Shown here piece after piece: positions 57,143-64,000 of a stretch of 64,000 nucleotides of DNA. Origin of the DNA: Thalassia testudinum (taxonomy: Eukaryota > Streptophyta > Magnoliopsida > Alismatales > Hydrocharitaceae); NCBI GenBank assembly GCA_037157565.1, contig JAZHRO010000024.1, positions 17,242,501 to 17,306,500 on the forward strand, written 5' to 3'. The notes under the pieces were generated by a model. It did not search any database. It was not told the origin of the DNA and saw only the letters and a list, made by a program, of their open reading frames with translations. Position 1 is the first letter of the stretch, and every line of letters starts with the position of its first letter. The position numbers were made by a program, and so were the translations under genes.

Positions 57143-58050
57143 CGCATGTTGGGATTCAATCGTCTCTGCATTTCCTGAGAGGGTCTTGATCCATCCTCAG
57201 TGTAGATTTTATGGGTGCAGTAAGTAGGACTGATTCCCCTTAGATCATTCAATGTCCAACCAATTGCTCTACTGTTTCTTCCCAAAACTTGAATTAATTG
57301 ATTTTCTTGAGTCTGGGTAAAGTAAGAACTAATGATTATTGGATAAGTCTGATCAATTCCTAGGAAAACATACTTTAGATGATCAGGAAGAGGTTTAAGT
57401 TCAGGTTTGGGTCCTTGGGATAAAGGGTCTAACAGTGGATCATAGTTACCCTCAAGAGATCTAAGAATCAAGTCAGTGATTGGTGGGTTGACCTCTTGAT
57501 TGGTTTGGGTGTCAAGGCCTGTAGGATCAGATTGGGATATTCCTAATTCCATATAATATTCAATAGTATGATCCTCATAATATTCTATTATTCCACAATC
57601 CTCAAATTGTTTAATGGCCTTAAAGATGTTAATCTTGGTTTTCTTATCCCCGAATTTGATTTCCATATTGCCAGATTCACAATCAATGTTTGCCTTGGCA
57701 GTGACTAAAAAGGGTCTTCCTAGGATTATTGTGGTATTCTTCAAGTTTTTTGGTACCTCCATGTCAAGGGCCAAGAAATCTACTGGGAAATAAAAATCAC
57801 GGACCTTGACAATTATATCCTCAATAATCCCCTTTGGCGTGGTCACAAATCGATAAGCTAATTGTAATGTGACCTCAGTAGGTTCTAGCTCTCCAAAGTT
57901 AAAATTTTCATATAGCATAGTGGGGATCAGATTTATGAAGGCACCTAAATCTAATAGAGCCCTTTCAAAAGTGGTATCTCCAATAACACACGAGATTAGA
58001 GGGGCTCCTGGGTCTTTTTTTTTTCGGGGTAGGTCTAAGGATAACGGCAC
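57136..58050 (-). pseudogene. Element E protease and linker
   Basis: 304 codons. Protease: LISCVIGDTTFERALLDLGA with DLG active site, NLIPTMLYENFNFGELEP, then IILGRPFLVTAKANIDCESG. Linker: KPELKPLPDHLKYVFLGIDQ and RAIGWTLNDLRGISPTYCTH, ending QRRLNPNM. It lies in a different frame from both gag and RT. The 5' shift is at an A10 run in the transcript (58024-58015); the 3' shift is the dinucleotide near 57143. Confidence 0.88.
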
Positions 58051-59833
58051 TAGCTTGTTCGGATAACACTGCCCTTTTTGCTGCTTTGGCCTGTCGTTTA
58101 GGTGTGCACATTTCCTTTAAAAATTTCGCACAGGCCGGGATATTCTCAATGGCTTCGTGGAGTGGTATGTTCACCTGGACTTGTTTAAAAATATCAAGCC
58201 ACTCCTCAGATGGATTGGGTTTCCTTTTCCTAGGTTTGTTCAAGGCTTTAGGAAAGGGTGATTGAGAGAAATCATGAGTGTTTGAGTCTTGATCCTTGTC
58301 TTCTTGATCTCCTAGGTCAGATTCGAGCTCCTCAAGGTCTTGTCTAGGTCTAGATTTAGAAGGGTAACAATCTTGGGTCTGTCTCCCACTTCTCAAGGTT
58401 ACTGCACTAGCAAAGGTGTTATGGTTGAAAGGTTGAGGTGGGTTCTGCAAAATAGGTGGAGCCTAACTAGGGTTGGCAAAACCAGGTGGGTGCTGGGGAG
58501 CAGGTTGAACTACATGTGCCTGTTGCTCCCGTGAGTTGCTTTGGTTAACCCTATTAAAATTTCTTGGGTTGGGGACGGATTGGGATGGTAGCATCCCGTG
58601 TTGTCTAGCATCAACTAGCTGGTCTAGTCGTCCCGTTAGTTCTGTCCTCAATTGATTCATCTCTTCTTTATGTCTCAGATTCATCTCTCACATTTCTTGG
58701 AGGACCAAACTCAAATCAGAGGGTTGGTTTTCCTGAGTAGGTTGTGGTTGATATGTGCATGGTTGTGTATACCTACTAGGTTGCCCATAAGTGTTTAGCT
58801 TAATCAAGTTAGGACCTTGGGCGGGTTTCTGACTTGACCAAGCAAAGTTAGGATGGTTGCACCATCCAGGGTTGTAAGTGTTTGATTAAGGCTCATTTCT
58901 AGTGTAACCCTCGAGTGCATTCACATCCTCAGGATAACTAGGCATCGAGCTGCCTAGTTCAGAATTCGAGGGCATCAAGGTCCCTCCTTGGCACCCAGAA
59001 AGAGATGGGTCCAAGTACAGTTGGCTCATAAGTGGAGCCATGGTTAGGTCACTGATGTTTTGCATGGATTCCTGACCTAAAGGGTTGGGGAATTGGTTGT
59101 GGGTTAACATATTCATTCCTTGGGTAGGCATAGGGATTAATCTAGATTGTATACCTAAGGAATTCCCACCTTTTAGAAGATTATCTAGTTTCTTATCCAA
59201 ATTCTCCACATTCTTTCCCATGAGTTCCACCTTGTCTAATCATTGTGCAATTAGCTCTAAATCAACCAAGTTTGAATTGTTGTTAACTTCATAAACTCCG
59301 CTTCTTGGTTGATTAGCTCTATTAAAGGCAGACATTGAGGCATTGTTGAGGGAATGAATTTTCACTCATATTCTCAAACAGTTGAAAGGCTCCCTCAGCA
59401 TCTCGACTCAGGAAATTGCCCCCACATGCCGCATCAACAAAATTCTTTAGATTATCACTCAACCCATAATAGAAAATATGGGCCAAGTGCCACTTCGGGA
59501 TCCCATGATGAGGGCATTTCCTAGCTAAAGCATTAAACCTCTCCCAAGCCTCATGTAGTTGTTCCCTAGGATTCTGCTTAAAGGTTGTTATGGCACATCT
59601 AAGGGCATTAGTTTTTCCTAAGGGGAAGAATTTCTTTAGGAATGTGCCTCTCATGTCTTCCCAAGTTAGGATTGGTCTACCAATTGTCCTCAACCAATGT
59701 GCAGCTCTATCTTTCAAGGAGAATGGGAACATTTTCATCATTAGGGTGCCTTCATTCATGTTCCTAGGGACAAAAGTTCTTCCTATGTGTAGGAGCTCTT
59801 CAAGGTGGTGGAAGGGGTCATCTGATTGACGGC
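58051..59833 (-). pseudogene. Element E gag, truncated by H
   Basis: In order from the H border: DDPFHHLEELLHIGRTFVP, FPFSLKDRAAHWLRT, WEDMRGTFLKKFFPLGKTN, HEAWERFNALARKCPHHGIP (59759-59322); after a frameshift, VDLELIAQ and KNVENLDKKLDNLLK coiled-coil-like segment (about 59280-58886); MNQLRTELTGRLDQLVDAR (58684-58463); then IPACAKFLKEMCTPKRQ and AVLSEQASAVIL (58450-58051). Stops separate the last pieces. The gag N-terminus is lost behind H. Confidence 0.85.
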
Positions 59834-60430
59834 TGATGTAAACACAATTACACTACTTAAAAGGTCTATTTTTGCATGTTCTTAAGCATAGGATTGCATT
59901 TCATGATATAAATATTGCATTACATGCATCATCTTGCATTTAGAATAGTTTGAATAAAATGGAGGTTAATTGTCTCCTTTTATGTGCTTGGACAGGGCAA
60001 ATATTTTATCAGGGTCTCGGATCAAAGATCCAACCGTATGGATGTGATCAGGGCGACTATTGAGTTCAACGACTCCAAGATCGCCCTAATCAGGCATCCG
60101 TAGCATCAGATAAGTGACCCGGGAACCCTAGAAGATCAAGGGCCAGGATGGCGTAAATCCGCACTTCAGATGATAAATCCGACCGCACGGATGAATTCGG
60201 ATCGACGATCGCAGCCCAACGACACAAAAATCGAGTCAATCCGACATCCGTGGCACCATCTACAACTTCCAGAAGATGGACGGCCAAGATGGCGCCACGT
60301 GGCACCATCTCAGCCGCCCAAACGGCCGCATGCATCTTGTGAAGACCGCGCATCCGTCTCCTCTCCGCCGTTGGATCTCGATCCAACGGCTGCGGTCGCT
60401 CGCGCTTAAAAGCGTCCGCGCGACCATTTC

Positions 60431-60495
60431 GTCCGCGTAGCGCAGCGGCGACGCAGCTGCGGGCGAAGCAGAGGTCGCGGGTTCGAGCCGCGGTG
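60431..60495 (+). other. tRNA-like module (A- and B-box) inside LTR H
   Basis: TAGCGCAGCGG (60438-60448) fits the RNA polymerase III A-box consensus, and GGTTCGAGCC (60480-60489) the B-box core. The distance between box starts is 42 nt, as in tRNA genes. CGCGG/CCGCG pairs around a GTTCGAG loop. No acceptor stem. Confidence 0.55.
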
Positions 60496-60633
60496 AGGGG
60501 GTGGAAGGCGCGGGCGAGCGGGCGCGGACGAGCGTCAGATGAAGATCCAACGGCTGCGCGCGCTCAATCAGGACGACGCGCGAATGGACGCCGGGCGTAA
60601 CGCGCGATCGCACGCGGGCGCGGACGCGATCTA

Positions 60634-60661
60634 AGCCGTCCGATCTCGCGATCGGACGGCT
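60634..60661. repeat. Palindrome AGCCGTCCGATC/GATCGGACGGCT in LTR H
   Basis: Perfect 12-bp arms around TCGC. A sister palindrome with GCCGTTGGAT/ATCCAACGGC arms is at 60367-60390. Confidence 0.92.
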
Positions 60662-60746
60662 GAGACTACGCGGACGTGCGTAGGCGTTACGCGCGCGGGC
60701 AGCCGAGCGGGCGCGCGTGGGCGCGGCGGCGACGGCCACGTCGGGG

Positions 60747-60776
60747 CTTTAGTGACGGATTTATCCGTCACTAAAG
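60747..60776. repeat. Perfect promoter-proximal inverted repeat in LTR H
   Basis: CTTTAGTGACGGAT and ATCCGTCACTAAAG separated by TT, 57 bp upstream of the TATA box. Confidence 0.92.
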
Positions 60777-60833
60777 ACCCCTTATTTATTATTTTGAAGA
60801 TGTAATGTCCATTTTGCCCCCACTCCTTGCAAC

Positions 60834-60841
60834 TATAAAAG
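60834..60841 (+). promoter_or_regulatory. TATA box of element H 5' LTR
   Basis: CAACTATAAAAGGAGACC. Strand and position fit the + orientation. Confidence 0.78.
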
Positions 60842-61601
60842 GAGACCCCCTCCATACGAAATTTTCATCCCTTCTTTCTCCTCTCTACCCCTCCAAAGCT
60901 CAAGAGAAGCTTGTCCCACACCCGGGATGCTCCTCGCGAGATAAAGTCTAAATTTTCGTCCTCCTTCGGAAGTGGATCCCGCGACGACGACGGCGTGCTG
61001 CTTCGTTCCCGTTCTTCTGCTCGTCCTCCTTCGTCCCTCTTCGTTCTCCTTCGTCCAGGCGTCGTCCCGTCCGTCTCGTCCTCGAAGCAACCGTCGAGGA
61101 GGATTTCTCTCTCCCTATTCTTTTTACCGCTTTCTAGTATAGATTTACTGCTTTCTAGATTAATCTACTCATCCTCCAAGCAATCGTCGAGGAGGACATT
61201 TCTCTCTCCATTCTTTTAATGCTTTCTAGAGTAAATTTATCGCTTTCTAGAGTAATTATTTTATGCTTTCTAGTTGTAATGAACAATCACTTCAATGCAA
61301 AAATTCCTTATTTATTCTACATCTCATTTTGATTTTTCTGTGTAATATTCTTTTTTCTCTCTTACTCTCTCTCTCTTCTATTTATTGTAAATAATTAGAT
61401 AGTACTAAATTGAATTATTCAGTAAAAAATAAAAAGAAACGCGTAGTTTTTAAATCAAACGTTCGCCTCCCTGTGTTCGACCCGGAATTTTAATTTCGGT
61501 ATAAATTTTATTTGTTGAACACGAATTCTTCGCTTTCGAACTACAACGACAGGTTTTCCAAAACCAATCTCGTTAGCGTAGGTTCGTAATCGTCCAACAT
61601 T

Positions 61602-61619
61602 TTGGCGCCGTTGCCGGGG
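61602..61619 (+). other. Primer binding site of element H (tRNA-Asp)
   Basis: TGGCGCCGTTGCCGGGGA, 18/18 complementary to the 3' end of plant tRNA-Asp, three bases after the LTR. Confidence 0.95.
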
Positions 61620-62773
61620 AGGCAACGATCTTTGATTTCTCTTCGCGTTTTGTAACTTACAAATAATTTACCTCACTTTTCTCCTTTCTTATTGTAATTG
61701 CAGGTACTCTTTCGAGGCAGGCAAAAGCGGTAGATTAGAGTAAAGTGCTGTGGAAGGTTTTGTAAGTTATCCCCCACCTCCCACCCATTAGATTTCATTT
61801 CATAACATAATAATTCAAACATCAATCAACCTAGGTGTTCTTATAAACTCTAAGGTCAGATTGTTTGTTGTTTGACATGCATACTCACTCCAACCCCCAC
61901 ATTAAAAAGAAAAAAAAAATCTCATAGAGGTACACAACCTCATCTGATTTTCAAACTCAACCGGTAATCTAATCTTAGGAGCCGGTACACACATCCAAAC
62001 ACATAATTGAGTAGAAATCAGATTAGGTAATCATTTGTGTGCCTAATTAAGTGGTGCAACAGGCCAATTGTTTGAGTTGATTGGGCCGCACCACTTCAAA
62101 TAAAATCAACTCATCAAGTAGCTGCCAATTAGGTTCAACTCTTAGGGATTTACCAGGCACTCCACATTCTTTTTAAACTTTAAAGGAAAACATCTTCACC
62201 TGTGCTTGTAAAACTTGGTGTGCCAATGAAACTTGATTGAAAACACCTAAAGTTGAATCCTAAAAGCTACTAAGCAAGATTTGAATCTTAAAATTCACCA
62301 CATCAAAAACAATCTTGCTTGAAAATCACTGGTTGTGCACTCACACACAAATCAATCAATCATTAAGGGCACAACCCATTTAAAGGGCCCATCACATTCC
62401 AAAGCACATTCAAACCTAGCCCTAAATAAAACAAAGTAGACGTTGGCCTTAAGGATTGGACTCGCTCTTCAGAACCCAGAACGAGATTATTTTCGATTAG
62501 TCTATTTCTACTGTTCAATCTGATGTCTAGCTAGGGGAGCAGAGTCAAACGATCGCGGCTGGGGGGTACACTAGGAACCGGAGGCGTAAGCCGAAGGAAG
62601 AACCTTCTCCCCAGTCCCTCCTTCTAACTGGTTGGATTGAACAGACGGAAGTAGATCAAATCGTTCCTTTATCTCAAGACGGGTTTTGAGAGTCTGTAGG
62701 TCTTTAGGCTAACATATTTAAGGACAGGTTTGATTGTTTGTATTGCAGGGCACCTTTCTTCCTCCCCTGTATC
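61620..62773 (+). other. Element H leader with intron-like structure
   Basis: Acceptor-like TTGTAATTGCAG (AG 61702-61703), a 58-nt segment (61704-61761), donor-like GTAAGT at 61762, then acceptor-like TTGTATTGCAG (AG 62747-62748) 25 nt before the ORF ATG. Inside is a 130-bp domain closed by GTTCAATC (about 62513) and GATTGAAC (about 62635). The sequence is unlike the A/B/C leader block but sits in the same place. Confidence 0.55.
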
Positions 62774-64000
62774 ATGAATCCTTCCACATATTTCACGCAT
62801 TCCCACTCTTTCCCTCCTGTTGTAAATTATCTTCAACATGACGATTATCCCAACTCGTATTGTAATCGACCATCAGTTAGTTGGGATAATTCGGATTGGG
62901 GATACAATTCCGGACCCCCGTGTTTAGGGTCTAACCCTGAACACTTTGATTCTCAATTCTATCCTTCTCAGAGTTGCATCGATTATAGATCGTCCTCCTT
63001 TCATGAACAACCTAATGCGATCTACAATCAAGAAGGATACACTGATCCTTACCCATCCTCTGATTTCACTGCCTTTAGGTCATCACCATCTTTTGAACAA
63101 TCTGAAATGACCTATTATCAGGATGGGTATAACGAATCTCAATTCGTTAATTCCTCTACATTGATGTCAAACCCGCCCAACCCTGAACCAACTCATTTGG
63201 TTCAGGTTAATCAGGTTCAAGATAAGGTTCTGGCTAACTTGAGGAATATCATTCAATCTTTAGAAGTTCAGCCAATACCTTGCATTGAGAGATTGGAGCC
63301 CCTGATTGAAATGATTGATGATTTAAATAAGTCTTTGTTGGATTGGCTCCAGGATGTTAAGGATAAGAACCCGGGTGAGTTTCTACTTGGGAAATTAGCG
63401 AAATTGAGGATGAGATTTGTAGTTGCTTTGATTCAATCTTGGAATAATTCCCAGGATGAACTCTCTTCAGGAAAGCCAATGACAGAACCCGCTCAGGCAC
63501 CTGTTGGGGGGGACACATGTTACAAAGCTGACCACATTGAATTAAAACAACCAATTAAGGATGATCTGATTTCTTCACCTGAAATCCCCGAGCCGGGTTA
63601 CGAGGAAACGTATGTCTCCTTGGAACGCAAAGTGACAAATGATTTTGGGACATACATTGATACGGATCTTGATGGTGAAGATTCAAGTTGCGAAGTCTCA
63701 CGCGAGTTTTCAGATCACGATTTTTGTGAGACGATTGGGCCTGAGGAATCTTATAGATCATTTGATAGCCCAATTACTGAGGAAACTGATCTTATTAGGG
63801 CACACATTACGGATCCAGAATCGCATTTTCTGGAAGAATCAATTCAATGCCCTGATTATCAGTTACACCCTGTTAAGCTTATTGATGATTCTAATTCTGA
63901 GATAATTAGACCCAAGTCAATTTTGATTCTGCCACATCATTTAGACTTGGAGATTTCAGACGGGGTGATGAATATACAAGAGGTCCTGGAATTTGATACA
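62774..64000 (+). CDS. Acidic orphan ORF of element H, 409 codons, open at window end
   Basis: I translated this frame codon by codon from the ATG at 62774: no stop through base 64000. It starts at the first ATG after the acceptor-like site. Residues 1-120: rich in Y, S, N, P and F, with MNPSTYFTHSHSFPPVVNYL and short aromatic-acidic repeats. About 140-230: probably helical, LANLRNIIQSLEVQ, LIEMIDDLNKSLLDWLQDVK, LAKLRMRFVVALIQSW. From about 240 to the end: acidic and probably disordered, with EDSSCEVSREFSDHDFCETI and EESIQCPDYQLHPVKLIDD. No gag, zinc or enzyme motif. Composition and position resemble the element C protein, but I cannot align them. It could instead be an upstream ORF like ORF1 of Ogre-type elements, with gag-pol further on. 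Confidence 0.75.
   Translation, partial: MNPSTYFTHSHSFPPVVNYLQHDDYPNSYCNRPSVSWDNSDWGYNSGPPCLGSNPEHFDSQFYPSQSCIDYRSSSFHEQPNAIYNQEGYTDPYPSSDFTAFRSSPSFEQSEMTYYQDGYNESQFVNSSTLMSNPPNPEPTHLVQVNQVQDKVLANLRNIIQSLEVQPIPCIERLEPLIEMIDDLNKSLLDWLQDVKDKNPGEFLLGKLAKLRMRFVVALIQSWNNSQDELSSGKPMTEPAQAPVGGDTCYKADHIELKQPIKDDLISSPEIPEPGYEETYVSLERKVTNDFGTYIDTDLDGEDSSCEVSREFSDHDFCETIGPEESYRSFDSPITEETDLIRAHITDPESHFLEESIQCPDYQLHPVKLIDDSNSEIIRPKSILILPHHLDLEISDGVMNIQEVLEFDT

Larger units (their letters stand above)
51120..59833 (-). mobile_element. Element E: Athila retrotransposon, 5' end outside window
   Basis: 3' LTR (51120-52822), 3' region, integrase, RT-RNase H, protease and most of gag on the minus strand. H inserted into gag at 59834, so E's 5' gag, PBS and 5' LTR are not in view. 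Gag-pol has stops and at least three frameshifts, including one at an A10 run, and FMDD is FMDN. Protein identity to A and B is moderate by eye, so it is a different Athila family. Confidence 0.85.
59834..61598 (+). repeat. Element H 5' LTR (1765 bp)
   Basis: TGATGTAAAC...CGTCCAACA. Contains a G-box inverted repeat 60289-60308, palindromes 60367-60390 and 60634-60661 (12-bp perfect arms), the tRNA-like module 60431-60495, a perfect 14-bp-arm hairpin 60747-60776 upstream of TATA (60834-60841), a CTCCCTGTGTTCGACCCGGA block (61469-61488) and ACTACAACGAC (61540-61550). Short ORFs over the GC-rich part are shadows. Confidence 0.9.
59834..64000 (+). mobile_element. Element H: tRNA-Asp-primed LTR retrotransposon with orphan ORF, 5' part
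   Basis: The 5' LTR (59834-61598) is followed by a perfect tRNA-Asp PBS, a 1.15-kb leader and an ORF open at the window edge. It interrupts E's gag after ACGGC (59829-59833), the probable target duplication. Solo LTR I is the same family. Whether gag-pol lies further right cannot be seen. Confidence 0.88.

Noticed and set aside
1..64000. A host gene, rRNA unit, satellite array or CRISPR array
   Set aside because: Nearly every stretch is assigned to a named element. What is left (4231-4860) shows no coding signal or regular repeat.

Overview
The window is flowering-plant nuclear DNA made almost wholly of nested Ty3/gypsy LTR retrotransposons. I found no host gene, rRNA, tRNA gene or CRISPR array. 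The plant assignment rests on Athila- and Tat-lineage gag-pol proteins, LTRs of 1-2.8 kb, primer binding sites matching the 3' end of plant tRNA-Asp, and dense layered nesting of the kind seen in gene-poor, often pericentromeric, DNA. The species cannot be told from the sequence. Element letters below are mine.

Layout. Z, a decayed Tat-type element on the + strand, is the oldest layer (gag and protease at 1-850, integrase at 4862-5131 and 48133-48363). F, a truncated Athila-like element (-), separates Z's protease from its integrase. A, a complete but decayed Athila (-, 5132-48132, TSD CCTCG, about 14.0 kb without its insertions), interrupts Z's integrase. A carries five later insertions: solo LTR J (9188-11351, TSD AATAT), solo LTR I (+, 15567-17322, TSD TCAGG/CCAGG), full-length Athila B (20657-34268, TSD CTTCT), full-length non-autonomous C (35535-45584, TSD CGTGC/CATGC) and solo LTR D (45649-47054, TSD GGAAG). 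B, C and D all lie inside A's 5' LTR. To the right, Z is cut by G (-, from 48364), G by Athila E (-, from 51120), and E's gag by H (+, from 59834, running off the window). Z>G>E>H is therefore four layers deep.

How the parts relate. B has one uninterrupted gag-PR-RT-RNaseH-IN frame broken only by three stop codons. C lacks gag-pol and encodes a 539-codon acidic protein of unknown function, yet shares B's 3' U3, 3' untranslated region, tRNA-Asp PBS and a conserved leader block of about 240 bp. It therefore looks like a parasite of B-type machinery. H has the same plan as far as it is visible: LTR, tRNA-Asp PBS, leader, then an acidic ORF still open after 409 codons at the window edge.

Most interesting signals: (1) every LTR carries, 25-80 nt from its PBS-side end, a sequence complementary to the 5' end of the same primer tRNA-Asp, a possible second primer contact; (2) A, B, C and H share a 47-58 nt micro-exon-like segment with splice-like borders just after the PBS, and in A, C and H a 3' splice-like site makes the ORF ATG the first ATG, so the leader block could be a retrovirus-style intron with packaging signal; (3) the orphan acidic ORFs in C and H; (4) a tract of about 650 bp shared by B's right LTR and C's left LTR, against their own partner LTRs, which points to local gene conversion; (5) tRNA-like A/B-box modules and a family of perfect palindromes in the GC-rich LTRs D, E, H and I.
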